64,000 nucleotides of DNA from Pseudomaricurvus alkylphenolicus (lineage in GTDB: Bacteria; Pseudomonadota; Gammaproteobacteria; Pseudomonadales; Cellvibrionaceae): NCBI RefSeq assembly GCF_011683955.1, contig NZ_JAAQPI010000005.1, forward strand, positions 368,786 to 432,785. The letters are read 5' to 3'. The position numbers and the translations under genes are program-made. Shown in pieces: positions 43,131 through 52,368 of this stretch. Within the stretch, counting starts at the first letter, position 1. Each line of letters starts with the position of its first letter. Below the pieces are notes generated by a model. That model saw only the letters and a program-made list of their open reading frames with translations, did no database searches and was not told the origin of the DNA.

Positions 43131-44528
43131 TTAAGGCGTCCAGAGACCTTCTTCTTTGAGATCTGCCATGGTCGCTACAATGCTCTCGCGCAGTATGCTT
43201 GCCAAAGTATCGACCTGATCACGACTCATAATCAGAGGCGGAGACAAGACATTCATATGAGCCAGTGGCCTGACGATCAAGCCCCGTGCCTGACAATGGT
43301 CGGCGATGCGGTTGCCTACTTTGGCTTCCGCCGGAAGCAGCTCCTTGGTTTCTTTATTGGCAACGTTTTCCAAACAAATCATAAATTTACGACCGCGAAC
43401 CTGTCCCACAATTGGCAGGTCGGACAATTCGCGAATCTTCTGCTCAAAGTAATCGCCGACATCCTGAACGTGTTCGCAAAGGTTTTCCTGTTCAATGATT
43501 TCGATATTCTTGAGTGCGGCCGCACAAGACACAGGATGACCGGAGTAGGTGAATCCATGGGTAAACAGGGCACCTTCTTCTTGAGGCACACTGATCACGT
43601 CATAAATCTTATCGGACAGAATCGTTGCCCCCAGTGGCACGTAACCCGACGTTAAACCTTTGGCGCAGGTAATCATATCAGGCACGATGCCAAACTCGTC
43701 TTCCGAAGCAAAGAAGTGGCCCAGACGGCCGAACGCGGTAACCACTTCGTCGGACACATAAAGCACATCGTACTTGCGACAAACCTCCAGGGTACGGCGA
43801 TGATAACCTTCGGGCGGCACAATAACACCGCCGGCGCCGAGAATCGGTTCAGCAAAGAACAGAGCGACGTTATCCGGACCCAATTCCACAATCTTGTCTT
43901 CGAGTTCCTGCACCAGCTGATCACAGAACTCCGCCTCAGTCATGCCTTGCGGCCGGCGATAGGGATTGGGGCAGGAGATGTTGTGTACCAGGTCTTCGTG
44001 GATGTCGAACCCAATATGGTCGAACTTTACACCGGTGATCGACATGGCCATATAGGTACTGCCATGGTAGCCATCAATACGAGAGATGATTTTTTTCTTG
44101 TTCTTTTTGCCCAGCTGATTGAAATAAAAGTGCGCGATACGAACTGCGGTATCGTTGGCTACGGAGCCGCCGCAACCATAGAACACATGATTGAGGTTGC
44201 CCGGGGCCAACTGTGCCAGTTTGGCGGAAAGCTCTGCCGCAGGGGGAGTGGTATGGTGACCAAAGCAAGAGTAATAGCACATTTCCTTGGCCTGCTCAGC
44301 CATGGCTTCGGCGATTTCGGTACGACCATAGCCGATATTCACACACCAAAGGCCGCCTATGCCGTCCAGATAACGGTTACCGTCAGAGTCGGTTACGTAA
44401 ATATTATCGGACTCGGCTACAACCAGGGAACCCTCTTCATGAAAAGTGGAAAAATCCGTCCAGGGGTGAATATAGTGATCCTTATCCTTCTGGCGCAAGT
44501 CCTGGGTGTCGTATTTTTGCTCTGTCAA
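43131..44528 (-). CDS. Class III aminotransferase (putrescine/GABA/pyruvate type)
   Basis: A PLP-dependent aminotransferase of 465 residues from TTG 44528. DGIGGLWCVNIGYGRTEIAE then FYGCGGSVANDTAVRIAHFY, LFFAEPILGAGGVIVPPEGY (with YVSDEVVTAFGRLG) and MITCAKGLTSGYVPLGATIL (PLP-binding Lys in CAKG) are the expected motifs. It resembles the SpuC/omega-amino acid:pyruvate subgroup and would transaminate putrescine, GABA or an omega-amino acid. The frame is open to 44687, but the AGGAG Shine-Dalgarno at about 44538-44542 (minus strand) supports TTG 44528, where the family N-terminus begins. Two inverted repeats lie upstream. It is divergent from the flavin monooxygenase gene. Confidence 0.88.
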   Translation of the reverse strand: MTEQKYDTQDLRQKDKDHYIHPWTDFSTFHEEGSLVVAESDNIYVTDSDGNRYLDGIGGLWCVNIGYGRTEIAEAMAEQAKEMCYYSCFGHHTTPPAAELSAKLAQLAPGNLNHVFYGCGGSVANDTAVRIAHFYFNQLGKKNKKKIISRIDGYHGSTYMAMSITGVKFDHIGFDIHEDLVHNISCPNPYRRPQGMTEAEFCDQLVQELEDKIVELGPDNVALFFAEPILGAGGVIVPPEGYHRRTLEVCRKYDVLYVSDEVVTAFGRLGHFFASEDEFGIVPDMITCAKGLTSGYVPLGATILSDKIYDVISVPQEEGALFTHGFTYSGHPVSCAAALKNIEIIEQENLCEHVQDVGDYFEQKIRELSDLPIVGQVRGRKFMICLENVANKETKELLPAEAKVGNRIADHCQARGLIVRPLAHMNVLSPPLIMSRDQVDTLASILRESIVATMADLKEEGLWTP

Positions 44529-44611
44529 TTTCGATTGCTCCTGGGTTGATGTCAACAGTCTCGACCATGCTCCTCCAAATGCGGCAAAAAGAAAATATGG
44601 TTTTCTTCCCT

Positions 44612-44663
44612 TCTGCATCAAAAAAACTGAACCAACAACCATCATTACTTTTTTTGATGCAGA
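44612..44663. repeat. 15-bp inverted repeat between the aminotransferase and flavin monooxygenase starts
   Basis: TCTGCATCAAAAAAA (44612-44626) and TTTTTTTGATGCAGA (44649-44663) are exact reverse complements with a 22-base loop. A smaller dyad AAGAAAA-TATGG-TTTTCTT lies at about 44589-44607. Both are between the divergent starts (aminotransferase 44528 and monooxygenase 44799), so they could be regulator sites or a transcript hairpin. A TTGATGCAGA motif is not one I recognise. Confidence 0.75.
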
Positions 44664-44798
44664 TCCCATAAATATAATATTTAACAAAAGCAGACCGCCT
44701 CTCTAAGCTGGACCCATCTCGAACATCTTCATGATCAGCAACCCTGACAACCTGCAGGCTCACTGATCAGTACCACAAAACCAAAAGAGGACTCCAAC

Positions 44799-46070
44799 GT
44801 GACCGTTGAAAAAACCGATACGCTGGTTATAGGCGCCGGCCAAGCCGGTGTGGCCATGAGCGAACACCTGAGCAACCTTGATGTACCCCACATTGTTCTG
44901 GAGCGCAATCGTATCGCAGAACGCTGGCGTTCCGAGCGCTGGGATTCACTGGTCGCCAATGGTCCGGCCTGGCATGACCGTTTTCCCGGCATGGAATTTG
45001 ACGACGTCGACCCTGACGCTTTCGCGGCAAAGGATCGAATCGCTGACTACTTTGTCGCCTATGCTGAGAAATTCAACGCACCCATTCGCACCGGTGTCGA
45101 AGTGAAGAGCGTCAAGCGTAACTCAGACCGTGCCGGTTTCACCGTTGAAACGTCTGCGGGAACCATAGAAGCCAATCGCGTGGTGGCGGCAACCGGCCCA
45201 TTCCAAAAGCCGGTGATTCCTGCTATCGCGCCAGACAACAGCAAAATTACACAGATTCACTCGGCACAGTACCGCAACCCGGAACAGCTGCCGGAAGGTG
45301 GCGTACTTGTGGTTGGAGCGGGATCGTCGGGGGTACAGATAGCCGACGAATTGCAGCGCGCCGGTAAACAGGTATTCCTGTCGGTAGGTCCACATGACCG
45401 TCCACCACGGGCCTACCGCAACCGTGACTTTTGCTGGTGGTTAGGCGTTCTGGGTGAGTGGGATGCGGAAGCTATGAAGCCCGGTACCGAACACGTCACC
45501 ATTGCAGTCAGCGGCGCCCATGGTGGAAACACAGTGGACTTTCGGCGCCTGGCCCATCAGGGCATTACTCTGGTCGGCCGGACCAGTGGTTTCGACAATG
45601 GCGTAGTGGGTTTTGATGGCGATCTGGCGGAAAATATCGCCAATGGCGATGAAAACTACCTGGCGCTGTTGGATGCGGCCGATGCGTATATCGAACGCAA
45701 CAATCTTGATCTGCCAGAAGAGCCTGAGGCACGTGAAAAATTATCTGACCCGGATTGTGTCACCAATCCCATTTCGGAGCTGAATCTGGCGCAAGCGGGT
45801 ATTACTTCTATTGTCTGGGCGACGGGGTTCTCCGTTGACTACAGCTGGTTACAGGTCAACGCCTTTGACGAAAACGGCAAGCCTGCTCACCAGCGTGGGG
45901 TCTCCACAGAGCCTGGCGTTTACTTTGTCGGCTTACCCTGGTTGTCCCGTCGCGGTTCCACCTTTATCTGGGGAGTGTGGCACGACGCCAAGCATATTGC
46001 TGACCATATCGCGACCCAACGAAAGTACCTGGCTTATCGCGATGCCACTCAGCGAACAGGAGAAGCTTGA
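44799..46070 (+). CDS. Flavin-containing monooxygenase-like FAD/NADPH oxidoreductase
   Basis: A 423-residue flavoprotein. The FAD motif is LVIGAGQAGVAMSEHLSNLD, with RWRSERWDSLVANGPAWHDR after it. The NADPH-binding motif GVLVVGAGSSGVQIADELQR is near residue 165. IVWATGFSVDYSWLQVNAFD fits the family's ATG motif. It belongs with CzcO or N-oxidising flavin monooxygenases and would oxygenate an amine or ketone. GTG 44799 has AGAGG at 44786-44790. Its TGA overlaps the ATG of the RidA gene (TGATG). It is the first gene of a seven-gene catabolic array, so its substrate is probably a nitrogen compound (inference). Confidence 0.85.
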   Translation: MTVEKTDTLVIGAGQAGVAMSEHLSNLDVPHIVLERNRIAERWRSERWDSLVANGPAWHDRFPGMEFDDVDPDAFAAKDRIADYFVAYAEKFNAPIRTGVEVKSVKRNSDRAGFTVETSAGTIEANRVVAATGPFQKPVIPAIAPDNSKITQIHSAQYRNPEQLPEGGVLVVGAGSSGVQIADELQRAGKQVFLSVGPHDRPPRAYRNRDFCWWLGVLGEWDAEAMKPGTEHVTIAVSGAHGGNTVDFRRLAHQGITLVGRTSGFDNGVVGFDGDLAENIANGDENYLALLDAADAYIERNNLDLPEEPEAREKLSDPDCVTNPISELNLAQAGITSIVWATGFSVDYSWLQVNAFDENGKPAHQRGVSTEPGVYFVGLPWLSRRGSTFIWGVWHDAKHIADHIATQRKYLAYRDATQRTGEA

Positions 46071-46480
46071 TGCCCACGCACACGCGAATCCGAATGTTCA
46101 ACACCAAAGAAACCTACCCTAACCAGAGCTTGGACAACGACCTGTGCCAGGCAGTACGAGCCGGGAACACCGTATATGTACGAGGCCAGGTGGGTACGGA
46201 CTTCGAGGGGCAACTGGTGGGGTTGGGAGACCCTGCCGCCCAGGCGGAGCAGGCTATGAAGAATGTTAAACAACTGTTGGAGGAGTCAGGCAGTGACCTG
46301 AGCCATATCGTCAAGACCACAACGTTTATTACAGATCCCCGTTTTCGCGAACCGGTTTACCGTGAGGTAGGGAAGTGGCTGAAAGGCGTATTCCCGATCT
46401 CAACCGGCTTGGTGGTCTCTGCTCTGGCCCAGCCGGAGTGGTTAATGGAAATTGACGTGATTGCAGTAATACCGGAGTAA
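46070..46480 (+). CDS. RidA/YjgF-family enamine/imine deaminase
   Basis: A 136-residue RidA-family protein. AVRAGNTVYVRGQVGTDFEG, QAEQAMKNVKQLLEESGSDL and the C-terminal V-x-A-L-A-x-P-E-W-L-M-E-I-D-V-I-A pattern (VVSALAQPEWLMEIDVIAVI) are typical. RidA hydrolyses reactive 2-aminoacrylate-type enamines or imines. The family Arg that binds the carboxylate (usually in the C-terminal ALxxPxxxVEIEA region, preceded by a conserved Arg near position 105) is not obvious here, so it may be a Rid subfamily with a different substrate. It overlaps the upstream monooxygenase, suggesting it handles an imine that enzyme makes. Confidence 0.85.
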   Translation: MPTHTRIRMFNTKETYPNQSLDNDLCQAVRAGNTVYVRGQVGTDFEGQLVGLGDPAAQAEQAMKNVKQLLEESGSDLSHIVKTTTFITDPRFREPVYREVGKWLKGVFPISTGLVVSALAQPEWLMEIDVIAVIPE

Positions 46481-46506
46481 TCCGGTATTACTTTTGGAGC
46501 TTTATT

Positions 46507-47187
46507 ATGACCTTTTCTATTGCAGCACGCTGCCCTGATTCCGGTCTGTTGGGTATTGCCGTCACTTCTTCCAGCATTTGCGTCGCCAGTCGTTGCGGAT
46601 TTGCCAGAGCGGGTGCTGGTGCCGCTCTGAGTCAGAACATTACTGACCCTCAATTAGGCACTGAACTTCTATCACTTTGCAGCCGCGGTTTAGAGGCACC
46701 GGCCGCTCTGGACCAGCTCTGCTCACAGGCAAAAGACATACAGTGGCGTCAGCTGGCGCTGGTGGATATGCAGGGTAATACGGCCCACTTCAGTGGTGAT
46801 CAGGTACTAGGGATACATGGCTCGGCTTCGGGTCCGGCCTGTGTTTCTGTAGGCAATCTGCTAGAACACGCCGAGGTACCGAACGCGGTCATTGAGGGTT
46901 TTCAAAAAGCGACAGGACACTTTGCTTCGAGATTGATTGCCGGATTGGAAGCGGGGTTGGCGTCAGGAGGGGAAGCCGGTCCCATTCACTCCGCGGGTGT
47001 CATGGTGGTGGATAAGCTATCCTGGCCAGTTGTGGACTTGCGAGTGGACTGGGAAGAACAGGCCGATCAGGCAATTGGCCGCTTGAGAAGCGTCTGGCAG
47101 GAGTACGAACCGCAACTGCAGGCGTATGTCGTGCGAGCTCTCGATCCCGCCAATTCCCAGTCTTACGGAGTTCCTGGTGATGAGTAG
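46507..47187 (+). CDS. DUF1028-family protein (putative Ntn hydrolase)
   Basis: A 226-residue protein of the DUF1028 family. The conserved start TFSIAARCPDSGLLGIAVTS, then SSICVASRC and LSQNITDPQLG, and SAGVMVVDKLSWPVVDLRVD are as in the family, which is predicted to have an N-terminal-nucleophile hydrolase fold. The biochemical role is not established. The genes are often found in amino-acid or peptide catabolic clusters near RidA or peptidase genes, as here. The 3' end overlaps the ArgE-like gene by 8 bp (ATGAGTAG). ATG 46507 is preceded by a TTTGGAGC site. Confidence 0.85.
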   Translation: MTFSIAARCPDSGLLGIAVTSSSICVASRCGFARAGAGAALSQNITDPQLGTELLSLCSRGLEAPAALDQLCSQAKDIQWRQLALVDMQGNTAHFSGDQVLGIHGSASGPACVSVGNLLEHAEVPNAVIEGFQKATGHFASRLIAGLEAGLASGGEAGPIHSAGVMVVDKLSWPVVDLRVDWEEQADQAIGRLRSVWQEYEPQLQAYVVRALDPANSQSYGVPGDE

Positions 47188-48352
47188 AGCCGACAGCATT
47201 TCGCTGCTGCAACAACTGGTTGCCTTTGACACCACCAGTCATCTTTCCAATTTGGCCCTGATTGATTTTATCGTTGATTACCTCAAGGGTTTCGGTGTAG
47301 AGAGTCAACGAGTATTTAGTGAAAACAAGTCCAAGGCAAACCTATACGCGACCATCGGTCCTAAAGACATTCCCGGCGTCATGCTGTCTGGCCATACTGA
47401 CGTGGTCCCGGTAAAAGGGCAGTCCTGGGATACCAATCCTTTTACGGTAGTGGAAAAGGACGGAGCTTTGTTCGGCCGCGGTACTGCCGATATGAAGGGC
47501 TTTATCGCTGTGGTGTTATCGCGGGTTCCGCAGATGGTTGAAGCGGATCTGAAGACACCGATTCATCTGGCGTTTTCTTACGACGAGGAAATTGGGTGTG
47601 TCGGTGTACGACGCCTGCTGCATATGATGGAAGGCTTGCCGGTAAAACCGGCGATGTGCATTATCGGTGAACCCACCGAGATGTCTGTCGGAGTGGCTCA
47701 CAAGGGCAAAATTGCGGCTCGGGTGAAGGTGCGGGGAGTGGAGTCTCATTCGAGCTTGCCCCAAAATGGCGTTAATGCCATTGAATACGCGGCGGAACTC
47801 ATCGCCTATATTCGACGTTACGCTCGTCAACTGGCGCAAAAGGGACCTTTTGATTCCAGTTTTGAGACACCCTATAGCACACTGCAGACTGGAGTTATCC
47901 AGGGTGGTTCGGCGGTTAATATTGTTCCCAATTCTTGCGAATTTGATTTCGAGATACGCAATATACCTTTGCAGAATATTGAAGAGCTCTTTCATAAAGT
48001 TGAGGCCTTTGCCCGCGACGAACTTCAACCGACCATGCGATCGGAACACAAACAATCTGGGATCACCATCGAAAGGTTATCGAGCTATCCAGGCCTGTTA
48101 ACACCTGCAAACGCGGAAATTGTAAGGTTTGTGAAAAAACTGGCGAATCAGGACAAAGTTGGGACTATCGCTTTTGGAACAGAAGGCGGGTTATTTAGCG
48201 AGACGCTGGGGATACCAACAGTAGTCTGCGGACCGGGCAGCATAGTTCAAGCCCACAAGCCCAATGAGTACATCAGAGTTCCACAACTAAGGAGGGCAGA
48301 ACAGATGATTGACAGACTGATCAGCTCACTCTCTATTGATGAAAATGCATAA
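47180..48352 (+). CDS. ArgE-like N-acyl-amino-acid deacylase (M20)
   Basis: A 390-residue zinc amidohydrolase of the ArgE/DapE group. GHTDVVPVKGQSWDTNPFTV (His-x-Asp), FGRGTADMKGFIAV (Asp), SYDEEIGCVGVR (Glu pair), CIIGEPTEMSVGVAHKGK (ligand) and FGTEGGLFSETLG (late ligand region) form the expected catalytic site. It would remove an acyl group from an N-acyl amino acid. ArgE identity is not proven: the gene sits in a cluster with aspartase and an amino-acid permease rather than with arginine biosynthesis genes, so an N-acyl aspartate or similar is a better guess. ATG 47180 overlaps the DUF1028 gene by 8 bp; the longer frame from 47126 lies inside that gene. Confidence 0.88.
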   Translation: MSRADSISLLQQLVAFDTTSHLSNLALIDFIVDYLKGFGVESQRVFSENKSKANLYATIGPKDIPGVMLSGHTDVVPVKGQSWDTNPFTVVEKDGALFGRGTADMKGFIAVVLSRVPQMVEADLKTPIHLAFSYDEEIGCVGVRRLLHMMEGLPVKPAMCIIGEPTEMSVGVAHKGKIAARVKVRGVESHSSLPQNGVNAIEYAAELIAYIRRYARQLAQKGPFDSSFETPYSTLQTGVIQGGSAVNIVPNSCEFDFEIRNIPLQNIEELFHKVEAFARDELQPTMRSEHKQSGITIERLSSYPGLLTPANAEIVRFVKKLANQDKVGTIAFGTEGGLFSETLGIPTVVCGPGSIVQAHKPNEYIRVPQLRRAEQMIDRLISSLSIDENA

Positions 48353-48462
48353 TTAAAAAAAGCGATGCAGTAAGAATAAAAATACGAATTTACACCCGCT
48401 CGCTGCGGGAACAGAATGAAATAAAGAGATAACAACAGCTATAGCAGGAGAGGTCTCCAACA

Positions 48463-50868
48463 ATGTTCAAACAAAATAACCGTAAAATCACTTCATCAGC
48501 ACGCCTGGCCCTTGCCATTGCAAGCCTTGCGGGGACGGAAGCGCTGTTAATGCCTGTCGCTTACGCTCTCGAAATCGAGGAAGTGATTGTTCAAGCTCGA
48601 AAACGAGAAGAGTCACTGCAAGATGTACCCATTGCCGTAAGCGCTTTCTCCGGTGATATGCTGAATGATCTTGGGGTCAAGAACGCAGGCGATATTGCTA
48701 CCTTTACCCCCAATTTTACTTGGCATACTGAATTTGGAATGGCCTCTCCGCAACCCTATCTGCGCGGAATCGGAACCAATAATTTCGCCCCTATAAACAA
48801 TGGGCCTATTGCGGTCTACCAGGATAACGTATTCATAGGCCCCAATATCGCCCAGGGCTTTGCAACCTTCGATTCCGAACGTGCAGAAGTTCTGAAGGGG
48901 CCGCAAGGCACGCTCTACGGTCGGAATTCCACCGGTGGGCTAATTAACTTCATTTCACGCAAACCAGAAGTGGGCGGTGGCAACAGCGGCTACATCAAAA
49001 CCGAGATCGGTAGTTTTCAAACAACCAATATTGAAGGCGCCTATGGTTTTGAACTCGGTGACAACTCCGCTGCCCGGTTCGCCTTTGTACGTAACCTGAA
49101 TCAAGGAGCGGTTGACAATATCAACCCCAATGCCGATGAAGACCGGACCGGTGCAATCGATGATATGGCCGCTCGCTTCCAGATTGCCATTGAACCGAAT
49201 GATGACCTTGCAGTCTTGATCAATACGCACTACGGAAAATCAGAGCCGGATACTTCTCCATTCAAGAATATTGGTCTTCAGGCAGTAAACCCTAATTTTT
49301 CTGAGGATGGTATCAACCCGGATCCTTGTCCCAATCCCGGTCTGGGTTCGGGTTGTACCGACTTGTTTACCGGATTCGTAGATGATTCCGACATGCATAC
49401 AACCAGTCGTTCAGACGACTTCGAGAATGTTAAGGCTTATGGAGCCTTCCTTCAGTTGGACTATGACATTAGCTCAGAAATGTCTCTTCACTCATTGACC
49501 TCCTATGACTACGCGGAGATTCGCCGTTGGGACGATGTGGATGATGGCAGTATTGCTATCGAAGACGACTTCTATGCCGATGATTTTCACTTCTGGAGTC
49601 AAGAGCTGCGTTTATCTGGAATGGGAGATAGTGCCAATTGGCATTTAGGGCTCTACTACTACAACGAAACCGCAGAAGGGGTTCAAATCTGGACCAACCC
49701 CATATGGGGAACGGGTGAAGGCAATGAGCACGAGGTTGAGACCACCAGTTACGCGGTATTTGGTCAGTATGATTTCAATGTAACGGATAAGCTCCGCATG
49801 GGCCTGGGCCTGCGTTGGACATACGAAGAGAAAGACGTTCAGAAATATAATGGCTTCTTACCTTTGGTTGCTGTCGGTGACGGTTTTCTGGAAGACCTGG
49901 GAGATGTCAATGTGTCGTCCGACTACGGGGTTACCGTGGGTACTCCCAACAAGAAGGACTGGGACGAAATTACAGGACGAATCTCACTGGATTACACCAC
50001 TGATGACCAAAACCTCATTTATGCGGCCTTGTCTCGAGGCTTTAAAGGGGGAGATGTTAACGGTGCGGCATTTCTCGACGATTATGTAACCGCTGCTGAT
50101 CGAGGACCCTGTGCTTCCGGTGACGAAGGCCCGAATGGACCACAGGATCGCTGTCAATCCACCATTGATGCTTTCCAGGGAAAAATTATACCCGTTGATC
50201 CAGAAATACTGGATGCGTTTGAAATCGGTTTTAAAGGCGACTTTCTCGACGGAAATCTGCGCCTAAATGCGGCAGCTTTCTATTACATCTATAAGGAACA
50301 GCAGAATACGATTCTGCAGCCAAACCCGGCTGCAGTGTCCGGCCCAGGAATCACCACTTTGAGTAACGCTGGACGCTCTGAAATTCCAGGTGTTGAGATG
50401 GAATTGATTTATACTCCAACAGACGCTTGGTATCTTCAGCTGAATCTCGGTCTGCTGGATCCCGAGTATGAAGAGTTTCGCAGTCCTATTGAAGGTGGCA
50501 GTGACTTTAGCGGCAATCAGATATCTCTGACACCGGAGCGTTCGGCATCTGCATTGGTACGTTATGATCAACGTCTTGATTCCGGTGCTGTGATTGCCTG
50601 GCAGACCGACGTGACATACCAGAGTTCCACTTTTTTCCAGCCCAGCAATACCCCGCTGTTGAGCGAAGGCGGCTACTCCATTTGGGGCGCCCGCGTCAGC
50701 TATACTGAGCCGGACGATCAATGGACGCTCGCTCTTCACGCAAAAAACCTTGGCGACAAGGAATACTTCGGGTCGGGTTTTGATGTATCGGCCCTTGGTT
50801 GGATGGCTATGAAACCGGGGCAACAGCGCTATATTGGTTTGTCGTTCGACTACCAATTCGGTCAATAA
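48463..50868 (+). CDS. TonB-dependent outer-membrane receptor
   Basis: An 801-residue receptor. The signal peptide is followed by IEEVIVQARKREESLQDVPI (TonB-box-like), the plug domain (YLRGIGTNNFAPINNGPIAV and VLKGPQGTLYGRNSTGGLIN), and a barrel ending YIGLSFDYQFGQ. This group serves many substrates from aromatics to peptides. Because it lies in an array with monooxygenase, deacylase, aspartase and permease genes, it should import the substrate they degrade. It is 110 bp downstream of the deacylase and 66 bp upstream of the aspartase, so it may have its own promoter within the array. A hairpin follows at 50879. Confidence 0.92.
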   Translation: MFKQNNRKITSSARLALAIASLAGTEALLMPVAYALEIEEVIVQARKREESLQDVPIAVSAFSGDMLNDLGVKNAGDIATFTPNFTWHTEFGMASPQPYLRGIGTNNFAPINNGPIAVYQDNVFIGPNIAQGFATFDSERAEVLKGPQGTLYGRNSTGGLINFISRKPEVGGGNSGYIKTEIGSFQTTNIEGAYGFELGDNSAARFAFVRNLNQGAVDNINPNADEDRTGAIDDMAARFQIAIEPNDDLAVLINTHYGKSEPDTSPFKNIGLQAVNPNFSEDGINPDPCPNPGLGSGCTDLFTGFVDDSDMHTTSRSDDFENVKAYGAFLQLDYDISSEMSLHSLTSYDYAEIRRWDDVDDGSIAIEDDFYADDFHFWSQELRLSGMGDSANWHLGLYYYNETAEGVQIWTNPIWGTGEGNEHEVETTSYAVFGQYDFNVTDKLRMGLGLRWTYEEKDVQKYNGFLPLVAVGDGFLEDLGDVNVSSDYGVTVGTPNKKDWDEITGRISLDYTTDDQNLIYAALSRGFKGGDVNGAAFLDDYVTAADRGPCASGDEGPNGPQDRCQSTIDAFQGKIIPVDPEILDAFEIGFKGDFLDGNLRLNAAAFYYIYKEQQNTILQPNPAAVSGPGITTLSNAGRSEIPGVEMELIYTPTDAWYLQLNLGLLDPEYEEFRSPIEGGSDFSGNQISLTPERSASALVRYDQRLDSGAVIAWQTDVTYQSSTFFQPSNTPLLSEGGYSIWGARVSYTEPDDQWTLALHAKNLGDKEYFGSGFDVSALGWMAMKPGQQRYIGLSFDYQFGQ

Positions 50869-50878
50869 ACCTCTCGTC

Positions 50879-50902
50879 CGCGCCCGATTTCAATCGGGCG
50901 CG
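50879..50902 (+). terminator. Perfect 11-bp hairpin between TonB receptor and aspA
   Basis: CGCGCCCGATT (50879-50889), loop TC, AATCGGGCGCG (50892-50902). No T-tract follows and the next gene is in the same direction 33 bp on, so it may stabilise mRNA or act as partial attenuation rather than full termination. Confidence 0.5.
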
Positions 50903-50934
50903 TCACTATCAAGTTTACCCCTGGAAACCATAAA

Positions 50935-52356
50935 ATGAATAACGCCGCGCAAAACGCTACAGGCGGGTTTAGAACTGAGCACGATCTTCTTGGCGAAGCC
51001 AAGGTGCCTGTGAGCGCGTACTACGGCATCCAAACCCAGCGCGCCAAGGACAATTTTGACATAGCCGGTGTGCCAATCAGCCATTATCCGGAACTAATCA
51101 ATGCTCTGGCAATGGTCAAACTCGCTGCCGCACGAGCCAATCACCAGTTGGGGCTTCTGGAAGACAGGGTTGCCGGTGCCATTGATAGCAGCTGCGCGGA
51201 CATCATGGAAGGTCAGCTACATGACCAGTTTGTGGTGGATATCATCCAGGGGGGTGCAGGCACCTCTACCAACATGAATGCCAATGAGGTGATTGCCAAC
51301 CTCGCCCTGGAAAAACTGGGACATGCCAAAGGGGAATATCAGTATCTGCATCCCAACAACCACGTTAATCTGTCCCAATCCACCAATGACGCATATCCGA
51401 CAGCGTTGCGGCTTGCCATTATTTTGGCAACCATGCCGCTACAGCAAACCATTGCCAAATTACAAGAGAGTTTTGATCAGAAGGCACAGGATTTTTCCGG
51501 GATTTTGAAAATGGGCCGCACGCAGCTTCAGGATGCGGTTCCGATGAGTCTGGGGCAAGAATTCAGGGCCTATTCCGTCACCTTAACCGAAGACCACGAC
51601 CGAATTGGCGAACTGGCAGGTCTATTGGCGGAGGTCAATTTGGGTGGAACGGCTATAGGTACTGGACTCAACACCCATCCGGACTATGCCAGGATCGCCG
51701 TCGAACACCTTAACGCAATCAGTGGTCAACCGATGAAACTGGCAGGCTGTTTGGTTGAAGCGACATCCGATATGGGCGCCTTTGTGCTCTTTTCCAGCAT
51801 GCTGAAACGACTAGCGGTAAAGTTATCCAAGATCTGCAATGATTTGCGTCTGTTGAGTAGCGGTCCCCGTGCGGGCTTGAATGAAATCAATTTACCACCG
51901 ATGCAACCTGGCTCCTCGATTATGCCCGGTAAAGTGAATCCGGTTATTCCTGAAGCCGTCAACCAGATGGCTTTCGAGGTAATCGGCAATGATGTCGCGG
52001 TAACATTGGCAGCAGAAGCCGGGCAGCTTCAACTCAATGCGATGGAGCCACTGATTGGTGGTAATATCCTGCAATCCATGAAAATGTTGCAGCGAGCCAT
52101 GGTGATGCTAACAGAACGTTGTGTTGACGGCATCACTGCCAACCCCAGTATTTGCCAGGGCTATATCAATAACAGCATCGGCGTGGTGGCAGCCTTGAAT
52201 CCGGTGATTGGATACGAGCATGCCTCTCGTATTGCCAAACGGGCCTTGGCCGAAGATCGCGGCATTATTGAACTGGTGCTGGAGGAACGGCTGATGGACG
52301 AGAAACATCTGAACAGCATTCTTAAACCTGAAAATATGTTGGCGCCAAGTCTATAG
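50935..52356 (+). CDS. aspA: Aspartate ammonia-lyase
   Basis: A 473-residue member of the aspartase/fumarase superfamily. TEHDLLGEAKVPVSAYYGIQ TQRA, QGGAGTSTNMNANEVIANLA, HPNNHVNLSQSTNDAYPTAL, MGRTQLQDAVPMSLGQEF, TAIGTGLNTHP and the catalytic loop PGSSIMPGKVNPVIPEAVNQ are all present; length and motifs match AspA (478 in E. coli). It converts L-aspartate to fumarate and ammonia. ATG 50935 starts the conserved region with a short tail. It is followed 12 bp later by an amino-acid permease, and preceded by a TonB receptor, so the cluster delivers aspartate to the TCA cycle. Confidence 0.93.
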   Translation: MNNAAQNATGGFRTEHDLLGEAKVPVSAYYGIQTQRAKDNFDIAGVPISHYPELINALAMVKLAAARANHQLGLLEDRVAGAIDSSCADIMEGQLHDQFVVDIIQGGAGTSTNMNANEVIANLALEKLGHAKGEYQYLHPNNHVNLSQSTNDAYPTALRLAIILATMPLQQTIAKLQESFDQKAQDFSGILKMGRTQLQDAVPMSLGQEFRAYSVTLTEDHDRIGELAGLLAEVNLGGTAIGTGLNTHPDYARIAVEHLNAISGQPMKLAGCLVEATSDMGAFVLFSSMLKRLAVKLSKICNDLRLLSSGPRAGLNEINLPPMQPGSSIMPGKVNPVIPEAVNQMAFEVIGNDVAVTLAAEAGQLQLNAMEPLIGGNILQSMKMLQRAMVMLTERCVDGITANPSICQGYINNSIGVVAALNPVIGYEHASRIAKRALAEDRGIIELVLEERLMDEKHLNSILKPENMLAPSL

Positions 52357-52368
52357 GGGAGAGTTACA

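Noticed and set aside
43716..44549. 277-residue plus-strand frame opposite the aminotransferase
   Set aside because: It is the complement of a conserved PLP enzyme and lacks motifs.
44799..52356. CreE/CreD-like nitrosuccinate pathway (aspartate N-oxygenase plus nitrosuccinate lyase)
   Set aside because: The lyase gene matches true aspartase in its motifs and is five genes from the monooxygenase, so nitrite formation is not supported.
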